The notes under the pieces were generated by a model, which saw only the letters and a list, made by a program, of their open reading frames with translations, was not told the origin of the DNA and did not search any database. This document shows, piece after piece, positions 9,024-18,237 of a stretch of 64,000 bases of DNA. This DNA is from an uncultured Acinetobacter sp. (GTDB taxonomy: Bacteria; Pseudomonadota; Gammaproteobacteria; Pseudomonadales; Moraxellaceae). Numbering within the stretch: position 1 is the stretch's first letter; the number at the start of each line of letters is the position of its first letter. Where the stretch lies: contig NZ_CANLSL010000006.1 of NCBI RefSeq assembly GCF_947493735.1, forward strand, positions 1-64,000. Direction: 5' to 3'. The translations under genes were made by a program, and so were the position numbers.

Positions 9024-10916
9024 ATGGAAGCTTTTCGTACATTAATTCGGGGTTGGCTTGGCAAAGTCCTACTGGTCTTGTTTTTAACACCTTTGGCATT
9101 GGTTGGAATCGAGGGTTATTTTTCTGGAAGCAACGAAGAAGTTGCGATTCAAGTCAATGACCAAGAAATCACTAAAGCAGAACTAGATAATTGGATTAAA
9201 TCTCAAAAAGACCAGTATCTCCAAGGTGTTGGCGGAGATGAAACTTTGCTCAATAACGAAGTGATTGAAGCACAAGTCTATGATGCAGCGATTGTGCGCG
9301 CTTTGTTGATCCAACAGGCAGAGAAGCTTGGTCTGACATTAAGTGATGAACAGCTCGGTGCCTTACTTCGCCAACAACAGGCATTTCAGCAAGATGGTCA
9401 GTTTTCACAACAACTCTTAGATAATTATTTGGCGAATTCACGTTCAACGATCAACCAATTGTTAACCAATTTTCGTCAGCAAACGGCGTTGAGTTTGATA
9501 ACACAAAGTTTGATTTCAACGTCGCTGCATAGTGCCAAAGACACCGAGAATCTGATCAAACTGATCAGTCAAGAACGTACCACGCATCTTGCAGAAATAC
9601 CTTTGGCAAATTTTGCTCAAGATTTTGTCGCTACTGATGCGGCTGTTAAAACGTATTATGATAAAAATATTGCGTCGTACAATCGTGCAGCGAATGTTGA
9701 TGTGCAGTATGTCGTTTTGAATAAGTCAGAATTTGAAACCCGTGCTGAAGTTTCCGAACAAGATCTACAACAGGCGTATCAAGCTTATAGTGCTAACTTG
9801 GCTAAAGATGCAAGTCGTGAAATCAGTCATATCATGATTGCAACTGGCGATGATGGTCATAAAGATGCAGATGCGTCTAAATTGGCTCTAACTGTTCAAG
9901 CAGAGCTTAAAGCAGGTGCGAAGTTTGAAGATCTCGTGAAAAAATATTCAGAAGACCCTGTGTCTAAAGAAGCGAATGGTAAAGTTGATGGATATACTGT
10001 TGGTGCATTTGGTGACGCATTTGACCAAGCAGTGCTTGGGTTAAAGCAATCAGGGCAGACTTCCGCTCCAGTAAAAACAGATTTTGGCTATCATATTATT
10101 CGTCTTGATCAGCTTTCAGGTGTAGATGTACCACCATTATCATCGGTTCGTGATGAGCTCATGACTGAAGCAAAAGAGAAGAAAGTTGAGAACATGTATC
10201 AAGATGCCATTGGTCATGCCAATGAAACAGCACTTGAAACAGACTCTCTTGAAGCACTTGCAGAGCAATATAAGGTATCGGTACAAACTGCTCGTAATGT
10301 ACAAGCAAATAATACGGATGTCGTTCTTTCTGATGCACAAGTGAAACAGAAACTGTTTTCTGAGCAAATCGCTGAAGGTGATCGTAACGTATCTACAGGT
10401 ATTACGACGACAGCTGGTTCTACAGTGTGGTTTAAAGTATCTGAATATCGTGCAGAACGTCCTCAAACTCTTGCTGAGGCAAAAGCTGATATTCAAGCGA
10501 AGTTAAAACGTGCAGAACAAGTGAAACAAGCTGAAGCAAGCGTAAAACAACTTTTGGCGGATTTTAAAACTAAACCTGCGAAAGAAGCACTTGCATCAAG
10601 TAAGTTAAGCTTTACGAATTTAGGTCCTGTACCACGCTACAGTGCGTTGCTACCAAATGATCTTGAGAAAGTGGCATATAGTGTTCCAGCTCCGACCAAA
10701 GAGGGTTTTTGGTCTGCGAAGTCTGCAAATTCAGGTGAGTATCTATTTGTTGTTGCTGTATCTGCAATTGGGCAAAACCCAGCCTTTACTTTAACTGATG
10801 AGCAAAAAGTGCAAGTTGTAAATCGTTTTGATCCACGTGGGCAAAATGAATTGAACGACTATATTGAATATCTGCGCAGTCAAGCAAAGGTCGATCATAA
10901 ATCGCAAAAGAACTAA
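9024..10916 (+). CDS. ppiD: Periplasmic folding chaperone PpiD (SurA N-like, parvulin domain)
   Basis: Inner-membrane-anchored periplasmic chaperone, 630 residues. A short cytoplasmic N-terminus is followed by one membrane helix (about residues 12-32). Next come a SurA_N-like chaperone region (about 35-190) and a parvulin domain (SREISHIMIAT to TDFGYHIIRLDQ, about 260-365). A long C-terminal chaperone region completes it. A TTG at 8985 extends the frame upstream, but the ATG at 9024 begins the expected MEAFRTLIRGWLGKV anchor. The gene follows hupB, as in many gammaproteobacteria. Confidence 0.92.
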   Translation: MEAFRTLIRGWLGKVLLVLFLTPLALVGIEGYFSGSNEEVAIQVNDQEITKAELDNWIKSQKDQYLQGVGGDETLLNNEVIEAQVYDAAIVRALLIQQAEKLGLTLSDEQLGALLRQQQAFQQDGQFSQQLLDNYLANSRSTINQLLTNFRQQTALSLITQSLISTSLHSAKDTENLIKLISQERTTHLAEIPLANFAQDFVATDAAVKTYYDKNIASYNRAANVDVQYVVLNKSEFETRAEVSEQDLQQAYQAYSANLAKDASREISHIMIATGDDGHKDADASKLALTVQAELKAGAKFEDLVKKYSEDPVSKEANGKVDGYTVGAFGDAFDQAVLGLKQSGQTSAPVKTDFGYHIIRLDQLSGVDVPPLSSVRDELMTEAKEKKVENMYQDAIGHANETALETDSLEALAEQYKVSVQTARNVQANNTDVVLSDAQVKQKLFSEQIAEGDRNVSTGITTTAGSTVWFKVSEYRAERPQTLAEAKADIQAKLKRAEQVKQAEASVKQLLADFKTKPAKEALASSKLSFTNLGPVPRYSALLPNDLEKVAYSVPAPTKEGFWSAKSANSGEYLFVVAVSAIGQNPAFTLTDEQKVQVVNRFDPRGQNELNDYIEYLRSQAKVDHKSQKN

Positions 10917-10971
10917 TGATTAGAAGTGGGCGTTTGAATTAAGCATTTTATTTTATACGCCACTCATCATC

Positions 10972-11004
10972 AAAAAAAGCGTTGGTAAATACCAACGCTT
11001 TTTT
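10972..11004. terminator. Bidirectional terminator between ppiD and oxyR
   Basis: Stem AAAAAAGCGTTGGTA/TACCAACGCTTTTTT with a short loop. It lies between two convergent genes and has T-runs on both strands. Confidence 0.88.
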
Positions 11005-11028
11005 ACATCTGTGCATAACAGCTATGGC

Positions 11029-11964
11029 TTATTGTGACGCAATATACTTTTGATTGTCTGATAAGACTTGCGTGGTAATCGTGGTTAAAATACTATGCAA
11101 AATATCAAACTCAGTCTGTAGAGGCGTACTTTTGCGTGTAATCAACGCCAATGTGCGTTCAGGAGGGTTATCAATAGGATGAATAATCAGCTGATCATTG
11201 GTGACTAAGCTTGCGTTTTGAATAGCAATCTCAGGCAACATGGTAAAACCAAGATTCGCCAAAACCATTTCTAATAGCGTTGGTAAAGAGCTGGCCTTCA
11301 ATCGAGCGTCATTCTTTTGTTCTTTGATCGGACATGCACTCAGTACGTGATCACGCAAGCAATGTCCTTCTTCAAGCAAAATCAATTTTGATAAATCTAA
11401 ATCATCAAGGTTCTTGGCTTTGATGGTATCTTTATCATTTTTATTGCAGACCACATACAGCTTTTCTGTATTGACTTCTTTGATCTTTAAACCTTGTGTA
11501 TCAAAAGGCAATGCGAGAAGCACGATATCTAATTGACCGTGTTCAAGGCGTTCAAGCACTTTTTCACTTTGCGCTTCATGTAGATGTAAGCGAATACGTG
11601 GTAATTCTTTTTGAACGGCTTGCAATAACTGGGTCAAAATAAAAGGTGCAATAGTCGGAATGACACCGAGATGTAAATCACCTGTTAATGGCTCGCTCAT
11701 CTCACGGCTTAAACGCATCAAATCTTGCGCATCGGCAAGTAACACACGAGCACGTGCAACGACTTGTTCACCAAGTGGTGTTAGCCTGACATTTTGGCGG
11801 TCACGCTCTACCAATACACCACCAAGTAGTCGCTCTAATTCCATAATGCCACCAGATAAGGTGGATTGGGTAACGAAAGAGCGACGTGCCGCCTCGGTGA
11901 AATGTAAAGTTTCTGATAAAGCAACTAAATACGAAAGCTGACGGAGAGAAGGTAGAGCAGCCAT
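11029..11964 (-). CDS. oxyR: Hydrogen peroxide sensor OxyR (LysR family)
   Basis: LysR-type peroxide-responsive regulator, 311 residues. The N-terminal helix-turn-helix is at about 3-62. The redox cysteines fit C202 (EEGHCLRDH) and C211 (SACPIKEQ). They are nine residues apart, as in E. coli OxyR (C199/C208). It is the last gene of rubA-rubB-estB-oxyR, starting 7 bp after estB. The same four-gene operon has been described in Acinetobacter strain ADP1. Confidence 0.95.
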   Translation of the reverse strand: MAALPSLRQLSYLVALSETLHFTEAARRSFVTQSTLSGGIMELERLLGGVLVERDRQNVRLTPLGEQVVARARVLLADAQDLMRLSREMSEPLTGDLHLGVIPTIAPFILTQLLQAVQKELPRIRLHLHEAQSEKVLERLEHGQLDIVLLALPFDTQGLKIKEVNTEKLYVVCNKNDKDTIKAKNLDDLDLSKLILLEEGHCLRDHVLSACPIKEQKNDARLKASSLPTLLEMVLANLGFTMLPEIAIQNASLVTNDQLIIHPIDNPPERTLALITRKSTPLQTEFDILHSILTTITTQVLSDNQKYIASQ

Positions 11965-11970
11965 AATATC

Positions 11971-12951
11971 CTAAGGAGTCAATGATTTAATTTGTTGAGT
12001 AAAAATATGCACTAATTTTGGAATGTAATATAGTGGTAAATCGTGTCCCATACCATCTATGAGTTCAAATTTTGCATTCTTGATCGCTTTTGCAACAGCT
12101 TTGCCGTGTGCAGGTGGGAGTAAACGATCTCGACTGCCATGCACCACTATCGTAGGCTGTTCGATTTGTTTGTCAAGTTCTAATAACGAACCTGTACAAA
12201 GGATCGCCAAGAATTGTTGTAATACGCCTGCGGGATAAAAACTTCGGTTGTAAAGTTTACGTGCATGTTCTGCAGATAGAATTGGATCGACTAAACCAGG
12301 CGAACCAATGGTGTTAAATAATCGAATGGAATGCTCAACGATACCATTTTCATCGTGAGATTTTGGTTTGCCAATTAAGCTCATCAACTGCTTTGGAAAT
12401 GGTGGAGGTAAGAAACGCTGATTGTTACTGGTGAAAAGCAAGCCTAGTGTTTTTACTTTTTCAGGATATTGTGCCGCCACGATTTGCGCAATCATGCCAC
12501 CCATTGATGCACCAATAAGATTTACTTCTTTTAAGCGTAGCGCATCAATTAGTAAGCTGACATCTTCAGCCATGTCATACAAGGTATATGGTGCACCTTC
12601 ATTCGGTAGACCTAAGCCAAAACGACCCATTAATTTCAATGTATTTAGACGTTCGCCTTTACGTTTGGTTTTGCTAGATAGACCAATATCACGATTGTCA
12701 AAGCGAATTACTTGATAACCTGCGTCAATGAGTAAGCGACAAAATGCATCAGGCCATACCAACATCTGCGCACCTAAACCCATAATTAACATAATGGTAG
12801 GATGTGCAGGATTACCACCTATTTCAACATGTAGTCGTTGCTTGTTTGGTAGCAAAATTTCAGTTTCTTGCATGAACTCACTATACGGCGATTGGTTCAT
12901 TTGCAAAGCGGTCGCTGTCACGGCAATGTCCTCTATACATCTTATCTGCAA
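11971..12951 (-). CDS. estB: Alpha/beta hydrolase (esterase EstB)
   Basis: A 326-residue alpha/beta-hydrolase. The oxyanion region is MLIMGLGAQMLVWPD. The nucleophile elbow is GASMGG (serine about residue 148). A late Asp is in VVHGSRDRLLPPAHG and the catalytic His is in GMGHDLPLY. The position between rubB and oxyR matches the estB esterase of the ADP1 operon. The start is uncertain: the first ATG gives about 27 residues before the conserved EILLPNKQRLHVE, and a Met at residue 27 is an alternative. Confidence 0.85.
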   Translation of the reverse strand: MQIRCIEDIAVTATALQMNQSPYSEFMQETEILLPNKQRLHVEIGGNPAHPTIMLIMGLGAQMLVWPDAFCRLLIDAGYQVIRFDNRDIGLSSKTKRKGERLNTLKLMGRFGLGLPNEGAPYTLYDMAEDVSLLIDALRLKEVNLIGASMGGMIAQIVAAQYPEKVKTLGLLFTSNNQRFLPPPFPKQLMSLIGKPKSHDENGIVEHSIRLFNTIGSPGLVDPILSAEHARKLYNRSFYPAGVLQQFLAILCTGSLLELDKQIEQPTIVVHGSRDRLLPPAHGKAVAKAIKNAKFELIDGMGHDLPLYYIPKLVHIFTQQIKSLTP

Positions 12952-13010
12952 CGCATTGTGACGACTAAATTTGGGTCAACATACTTCGTTACATAAAACT
13001 TGTGGCGTGT

Positions 13011-13044
13011 AAAAAAGGTAAGTCTATCGTTGTAAACTTACCTT
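13011..13044 (-). terminator. Hairpin between rubB and estB
   Basis: Stem AAGGTAAGT/ACTTACCTT followed on the minus strand by a T6 run, 38 bp after the rubB stop. It may attenuate transcription into estB-oxyR. Confidence 0.65.
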
Positions 13045-13081
13045 AACATTTGTGTTCAACAATCAGTCTAATGTAGATAGA

Positions 13082-14284
13082 TTAACTCGATTGCGCAGGG
13101 ATCAAGTCTGGAACTAACTTTGCAAGGCTGAGGCGTTGTTTGCCTGCGGTTGCACCCAGCAAAACAAAGCCACGTAAAGTACCTTCTTGATCAATTGCTT
13201 TGGCAAGCATGCCATCGTCATACTCTTCAGTTTCCCAATTGACCTCGACATCAGTCGGTGCAGGTAAAACAGTCAATGGTGCTGCAGGTGTTTTCACCGC
13301 AACAGGCATTGCAGGGTAGTGAACGTGGGTGCTTTCACCATTCAGCGTTTTTGCCAAAGCTCGAGCTTGTTGCATGATCGGCATTACATAAGGAAGCAAT
13401 GTTCCTTGAACCTCTGCGCAATCACCAACAGCATAAATATCGGGCTGATTGGTTTCCATAAGCGAATTGGCAATTATACCACGATTTGTATGAATTTTGG
13501 ACGATTTTGCTAAATTTATATTCGGCTGTAACCCAATCGCAGACAAGACCACATCCACGACGAAACGCTGTCCGTTGGATAAGGTCACTTCATAATCGAT
13601 ATCAGTGCCTTGTTGCTTGATTTTAACAACTTTATCAACGGTGGTGCCAAGTGCAAACTGAATGCCTGCTTGTTCAAGATTTTCTTGGAAAGCGGTTGCT
13701 GTATGATCTGGTAGTAGACGCCCAAGAGGTCGTGGTGCTATATCAACTACAGTGACATTGTGATCGGTATTTTTCAGATCATTGGCAAACTCGCAACCAA
13801 TTAATCCTGCACCAAGAATCAATACACGTTTTTCTGCACGGCGATCTAGATGGTCACGGAAGGCTTTGTAATCATTGAGGTTGTTTACCACAAAAATATC
13901 ATCCGCACCGTCACCAGAGATGGCTAGGCGAATGGGATTTGCACCCACAGCGAGCACTAATTTCTCATAATCTAAAGTACTGATTTGACCACTAGTTTCA
14001 ATCTCAATTTGATGTTGTTCTGCATTAATGGCTTTAACCCAAGTTTCAGTGAGAATGGTCATATCGAGTTGAGTCCGCATTTTTTCTGCATCGCCAAGCG
14101 CAATTTGATCAGGTGCTTTATTTCCAACTAAGGCATTCGATAATGTCGGTTTGGCGTAGTTGCTTGCATCATCCGTCGTGATCATGATCAGCGACTGTTC
14201 TTTATTCAATTTACGAAACTCACGTGCAAGGGTATATCCAGCCATACCTGAGCCGACAATGATGATAGGACGGATTGTTGCCAT
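13082..14284 (-). CDS. rubB: Rubredoxin-NAD(+) reductase
   Basis: FAD enzyme that passes electrons from NADH to rubredoxin for alkane hydroxylation. The 400-residue protein has an N-terminal FAD fold (IIIVGSGMAGYTLAREF). The NAD-binding fold is RVLILGAGLIGCEFANDL (about 152-170). The second FAD motif is IYAVGDCAEV (about 280). It follows rubA by about 200 bp, a gap that holds a terminator-like hairpin and a dispersed repeat. Confidence 0.93.
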   Translation of the reverse strand: MATIRPIIIVGSGMAGYTLAREFRKLNKEQSLIMITTDDASNYAKPTLSNALVGNKAPDQIALGDAEKMRTQLDMTILTETWVKAINAEQHQIEIETSGQISTLDYEKLVLAVGANPIRLAISGDGADDIFVVNNLNDYKAFRDHLDRRAEKRVLILGAGLIGCEFANDLKNTDHNVTVVDIAPRPLGRLLPDHTATAFQENLEQAGIQFALGTTVDKVVKIKQQGTDIDYEVTLSNGQRFVVDVVLSAIGLQPNINLAKSSKIHTNRGIIANSLMETNQPDIYAVGDCAEVQGTLLPYVMPIMQQARALAKTLNGESTHVHYPAMPVAVKTPAAPLTVLPAPTDVEVNWETEEYDDGMLAKAIDQEGTLRGFVLLGATAGKQRLSLAKLVPDLIPAQSS

Positions 14285-14331
14285 ATGTTGTTATCTCCAT
14301 ATATTTTTTAAATATCGCTTCAAGTATCTTC

Positions 14332-14438
14332 TATAGTCGAAGAAATTAATTTCTGATACAAGGCAACCGAGCGAAGGTGTACAAAGAGTACTGCGAATGA
14401 GGTTAACGCTGTAGCAGGATTTAAGTTCTCTGACTATA
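14332..14438. repeat. About 107-bp MITE-like intergenic repeat with imperfect inverted ends
   Basis: The ends TATAGTCGAAGAAATTAA and TTAAGTTCTCTGACTATA are inverted repeats matching at 15 of 18 positions. The body has no ORF. It sits between rubA and rubB. It resembles a dispersed intergenic repeat I recall from Acinetobacter genomes; no second copy was seen here. Confidence 0.6.
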
Positions 14439-14442
14439 AAAA

Positions 14443-14469
14443 CAAAAAAGACCATGCAATGCATGGTCT
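14443..14469 (-). terminator. Terminator after rubA
   Basis: Stem AGACCATGCA/TGCATGGTCT with a 1-nt gap, followed on the minus strand by TTTTTT, 13 bp after the rubA stop. It may reduce read-through from rubA to rubB. Confidence 0.75.
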
Positions 14470-14482
14470 AGTCGAGTAAGAC

Positions 14483-14647
14483 TTATACTTCGATCATTTC
14501 AAAATCTGCTTTTGAAACGCCACAGTCAGGGCAAGTCCAATCGTCAGGAATATCATCCCACTTTGTACCAGCTGCAATACCGTCTTCTGGCCAGCCTTGT
14601 GATTCGTCATAAATCCAACCACAAACGATACATTGATACTTTTTCAT
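14483..14647 (-). CDS. rubA: Rubredoxin
   Basis: A 54-residue one-iron electron carrier. The iron ligands are two CxxC pairs at C6/C9 ([11 protein letters not shown]) and C39/C42 ([10 protein letters not shown]). It supplies electrons from RubB to an alkane hydroxylase, which is not in this window. It is first in the rubA-rubB-estB-oxyR set. Confidence 0.95.
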   Translation of the reverse strand: MKKYQCIVCGWIYDESQGWPEDGIAAGTKWDDIPDDWTCPDCGVSKADFEMIEV

Positions 14648-15051
14648 TTAAATCTCCGTGCACTGACTCGGTGGAACATTCTGCCTATCATATTGAGCAA
14701 ATCTCACGACTTCACTCAAACTTCCTTGAGCAACTATCTTAAAGTGTGCCGAATAGAAAATAAAGTCAGAATATGCGTCATCGAAACTGGGTGCGGTTAA
14801 ATCATGCAAATTGGGGCTACTTTAAACGATGTATTTTGCTTATAACTTATCATTTTAAGACAAAGGTGAATGATTTTGGGTCTGTTAATTGGTTTGTTTG
14901 TTTAAAATTTAACTGATTTAATGAGTTAGACAATATAAATAATACAATGATAAATTGAAGTGTAAAGTCGCAAGTAAATGTTCCAATGATTTGAATCAAA
15001 AGAATGATTATTAATAGTAATTTTAAAAAAACTGGGGGAGTTTAGAAAAGA
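14648..15051. other. 404-bp intergenic region, no gene seen
   Basis: AT-rich region holding the rubA upstream sequence on the left. No credible ORF, RNA gene or strong repeat was recognised. Confidence 0.5.
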
Positions 15052-15498
15052 CTAGGCGAGTTTCGCTTTAATCTTGCTAGATACTTGGGCTGGATCGGCA
15101 CGTCCGGCTATGATCGGACGTAGAGAATTCATCACCTTACCCATATCTTTCATGCTAGTAGCACCTTGCGCTTCAATCGTTTGCGCAATGAGAGAATCAA
15201 GCTCGTCCTCTGACATAGCTTCAGGTAGAAATTGAGAAATGACCTCAAGTTCGGCTTGTTCTTTACTAGCTAAATCTTCTCGACCAGCGCCTTGAAAGGC
15301 CTTGATCGATTCTTTGCGTTGTTTGACTTGTTTTTCAACAACGTTCATCACTTGAGCATCATCAAGTTCGATGCGCTCGTCGATTTCAATTTGTTTGATC
15401 GCTGCTTGTACACCACGAATCACTGTCACGGTCGCCATGTCTTTCGCTTTCATGGCAGTTTTGAGTGTGTCAGTAATTTGCGTTTTTAAAGTAGTCAT
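15052..15498 (-). CDS. GatB/YqeY domain protein
   Basis: A 148-residue helical protein of the YqeY family, which is related to the tail domain of the tRNA amidotransferase subunit GatB. Recognisable blocks are MKAKDMATVTVIRGVQAAIK, AELEVISQFLPEAMSEDEL and MGKVMNSLRPIIAGRADPAQ. The exact role is unknown. The internal ATG (MTTLKTQ) is preferred to the one four codons earlier. It lies downstream of rpsU in the same direction, as in many gammaproteobacteria. Confidence 0.9.
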   Translation of the reverse strand: MTTLKTQITDTLKTAMKAKDMATVTVIRGVQAAIKQIEIDERIELDDAQVMNVVEKQVKQRKESIKAFQGAGREDLASKEQAELEVISQFLPEAMSEDELDSLIAQTIEAQGATSMKDMGKVMNSLRPIIAGRADPAQVSSKIKAKLA

Positions 15499-15574
15499 AT
15501 CATCAATCAATTATCAATTTAAAATCTGAATACTCAATCATTGAGTATAGTCACTACAAGTTTATAAAAGCGAA

Positions 15575-15790
15575 TTAGTACAAACGAGTTGTGCGGATTG
15601 ATTCACGAGCAACTTTTTTTGCATAACGCTTCACAGCAGCAGCTTTTTTGCGCTTACGTTCTTGAGTTGGTTTCTCGTAAAATTCACGCTTACGTACGTC
15701 CGCTAAAACACCTGCTTTTTCGCAAGAGCGTTTGAAGCGACGGATAGCAACGTCAACTGGTTCACCTTCTTTCAATTTAACTTGTGGCAT
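15575..15790 (-). CDS. rpsU: 30S ribosomal protein S21
   Basis: A 71-residue basic protein starting [20 protein letters not shown] and ending in an Arg/Lys-rich tail. It helps the 30S subunit in mRNA selection. The frame is open 17 codons upstream, but the conserved S21 start is the Met at 15790. It is divergent from tsaD, the classic rpsU/tsaD arrangement. Confidence 0.97.
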   Translation of the reverse strand: MPQVKLKEGEPVDVAIRRFKRSCEKAGVLADVRKREFYEKPTQERKRKKAAAVKRYAKKVARESIRTTRLY

Positions 15791-15958
15791 ATAGAATCCT
15801 CTATTAAGACAATGGACAATGTGTATGTACCCTATGTACATACGGTGAATGAGTGCGGCATTTTACGCTTTTACTCTGCGAAGTACAAGTCTATAATGTG
15901 CGCCATCGTCTCGAACGAATTGATTTTGAAATTATCGCTTGAATTTGGTTGTGTAAAA

Positions 15959-16966
15959 ATGATTGTACTTGGTTTGGAAACGTCTTGTGATGAAACTGGT
16001 CTAGCGATCTATGACAGTGAGCAAGGGCTTCGTGGGCAAGTATTGTATAGTCAAATTCAACTCCACGCAGAATATGGCGGTGTAGTCCCTGAGCTTGCCT
16101 CTCGTGATCATGTACGCAAGCTCATTCCACTGTTAGATCAATTGCTGAGTCAATGTGATTTATCTAAACAAGATATTGATGCGATCGCCTATACACGTGG
16201 TCCGGGTCTGATGGGTGCACTGATGACAGGTGCATTATTTGGGCGAAGTCTTGCTTTTGCCTTAAATAAGCCTGCGATTGGCGTACATCATATGGAAGGG
16301 CATTTACTTGCACCATTATTATCAGCACAGCCACCACAATTTCCGTTTGTTGCGCTTTTGGTGTCAGGTGGTCATACGCAACTCATGGCTGCACATGCGC
16401 TTGGTGAATATGAATTACTCGGTGAATCAATTGATGATGCAGCGGGTGAGGCTTTTGATAAAGTCGCCAAAATGCTCAATTTGCCGTATCCCGGCGGTCC
16501 AAAAATTGCCAAACTCGCATTACAGGGCAATCCTGATGCTTTCGCTTTTCCTCGTCCATTGATGCAACAAGCTTTGAATTTTTCCTTTAGTGGTTTAAAA
16601 ACAGCCGTATCGAGTCAAATCAAAGCAGTCGAAGGACAAGGGTGTGAGGCGGATATTGCAGCGTCATTCCAAGAAGCTGTAGTCGATACTTTGGTGAAAA
16701 AATCTATCAAAGCACTTAAGCATACAGGCTTAAAACAATTGGTGATTGCAGGCGGTGTTAGTGCCAATCTGCGCTTACGTGAAAAACTGGAAAAATCTCT
16801 GAGTGGAATGGGTGCAAAAGTCTATTACGCTGAGCCTGCGCTATGTACAGATAATGGTGCAATGATTGCTTTTGCAGGCTATCAGCGCTTAAAAGCGGGG
16901 CAACAAGATGATTTGGCAGTCACCACCACACCAAGATGGCCGATGACTGAGCTAACAGCCTTATAA
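15959..16966 (+). CDS. tsaD: tRNA N6-threonylcarbamoyladenosine transferase TsaD
   Basis: Catalytic subunit that makes t6A37 in ANN-decoding tRNAs. At 335 residues it is of normal length. It starts [14 protein letters not shown]. The metal-binding motif is [14 protein letters not shown] (about 107-120). The ASKHA ATP motifs are [10 protein letters not shown] and [14 protein letters not shown]. The frame runs upstream to 15782, but only the Met at 15959 gives the conserved N-terminus. It is divergent from rpsU. Confidence 0.97.
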   Translation: MIVLGLETSCDETGLAIYDSEQGLRGQVLYSQIQLHAEYGGVVPELASRDHVRKLIPLLDQLLSQCDLSKQDIDAIAYTRGPGLMGALMTGALFGRSLAFALNKPAIGVHHMEGHLLAPLLSAQPPQFPFVALLVSGGHTQLMAAHALGEYELLGESIDDAAGEAFDKVAKMLNLPYPGGPKIAKLALQGNPDAFAFPRPLMQQALNFSFSGLKTAVSSQIKAVEGQGCEADIAASFQEAVVDTLVKKSIKALKHTGLKQLVIAGGVSANLRLREKLEKSLSGMGAKVYYAEPALCTDNGAMIAFAGYQRLKAGQQDDLAVTTTPRWPMTELTAL

Positions 16967-17128
16967 AATCCTGTACTAGATCAAATTTAACCTGCCAAGC
17001 ACAATAAAAATGGGTAACTCTCAGATCAGGTTTTAGCTAGTATACATAATGTACGAAGCATGAGTCGCTCTCAAGCTTAGTTGACCATGCTTCGAAAGCA
17101 ATGTTTAGTTTTATATTATTTCGGGTAA

Positions 17129-17680
17129 TTATTTTCCACTTTCCACATCTTCATGCTGATGCGTATCCGCTTCAACAGCACGTAACTCTGATACAAATCC
17201 TTTCATCACTTCGGTTAATTCAGGCAGGATTTTTAACATGGCATTTTGCCCAACGGCCATACTTTGTTGCATGACCACAGGCATTTTCTCGATTGTGGTT
17301 TTACCCAGTGGTGTTTTATAAAAAGCAATCAAACCGTTGATGTCTTCTTGAGTGAAGTTGTCTTGATAAATTTTGACCATCGCTGGCTCAAGGTCTGACC
17401 AAGTCATGCCTTTTGCCATGACATCTGCCATTTTCTTTGAATACTTGTATACGACTTCGACTTGCGCATCAGTCAGCGGTTTACCTTGTTGCTTTTGTAC
17501 TTGTTGAATCGATTGCGACATGATGCTTTCCATCTGTGCATTGACCTGATCTAACATTTGCTCAGATTGAGTGACTTGCAATAATTCTTTGACAGAAGCT
17601 TCTGTTGCTGTGGCAGCCATTGCAGTGATGGGTTGGAATAGCGCCATGCTCATGGCAGTGGCGGTCAATAATTTTTTCAT
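17129..17680 (-). CDS. DUF2059-family exported protein
   Basis: A 183-residue protein with a clear signal peptide (MKKLLTATAMSMALFQPITAMA, cleavage about residue 22). The DUF2059 core is visible in the block EDINGLIAFYKTPLGKTTIE followed by KMPVVMQQSM. The function of the family is unknown. It is predicted to be periplasmic. It is the last ordinary chromosomal gene before the restriction-modification island. Confidence 0.85.
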   Translation of the reverse strand: MKKLLTATAMSMALFQPITAMAATATEASVKELLQVTQSEQMLDQVNAQMESIMSQSIQQVQKQQGKPLTDAQVEVVYKYSKKMADVMAKGMTWSDLEPAMVKIYQDNFTQEDINGLIAFYKTPLGKTTIEKMPVVMQQSMAVGQNAMLKILPELTEVMKGFVSELRAVEADTHQHEDVESGK

Positions 17681-17782
17681 GTGTGCACTTTAATGTTAGT
17701 AAATTTAAAATTCAATTAAGTATTATTGTAGCTTATGCATTTGGCTTTAGGTACTTATAAATATTTCGAGTTGTTATCCAAC

Positions 17783-18006
17783 GGGTCTTAGGAAGCAAAC
17801 ATAAAACAATTATATGGTAACTCCCTAATATGAATCAAAAAAATAGGTACTACAGCACATTGTGAACTGACATCACCTTTACAAGGTGCTGTTGAATTCG
17901 ATGAGTCGTATTTCGGTGCTCATCGTATAAGAGGGAAACCATGATAATTTGTATCTTAAACTACTCAAATTATCACGGAAAAATCCGCTTTAGCTTCCTA
18001 AGACCC
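17783..18006. mobile_element. IS1595-family-like remnant (224 bp, perfect 14-bp inverted ends)
   Basis: Perfect terminal inverted repeats GGGTCTTAGGAAGC (17783-17796) and GCTTCCTAAGACCC (17993-18006) enclose a fragment whose plus frame reads GAVEFDESYFGAHRIRGKP. This is the DESYFG block of ISXO2/IS1595-type transposases. Most of the transposase is deleted. No clear 8-bp target duplication is visible. It cuts into the XRE fragment that follows. Confidence 0.78.
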
Positions 18007-18008
18007 AA

Positions 18009-18131
18009 TGTGAAATAGATCGCAGCTATTTAGGGCGTATCGAGCGTGGCGAAGTCAATCTGACAGTAGATAAGCTATATCAAATCGCACAGGTTTTGCA
18101 GATTAGCCCAAAAGACTTATTACCAGAATAA
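18009..18131 (+). pseudogene. Beheaded XRE/Cro-family regulator (C-terminal fragment)
   Basis: 41 codons read CEIDRSYLGRIERGEVNLTV, then DKLYQIAQVLQISPKDLLPE and stop. This is the second half of a helix-turn-helix_3 domain. The N-terminal half is missing at the IS remnant boundary and is not found on its other side. It may once have been the controller of the restriction-modification genes that follow. Confidence 0.8.
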
Positions 18132-18237
18132 AATAGTTATTTGCACGACACATTTAGTCGTAGAACATGTAATTGACATAGATTTTTAGTAATTTATATC
18201 ACACAATACCCTCAAAAGAAATTTGAGAGTCATCTAC

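Noticed and set aside
17053..17097. Inverted repeat CGAAGCATG/CATGCTTCG between tsaD and the DUF2059 gene
   Set aside because: Wide spacing and no T-run; not convincing as a terminator or operator.
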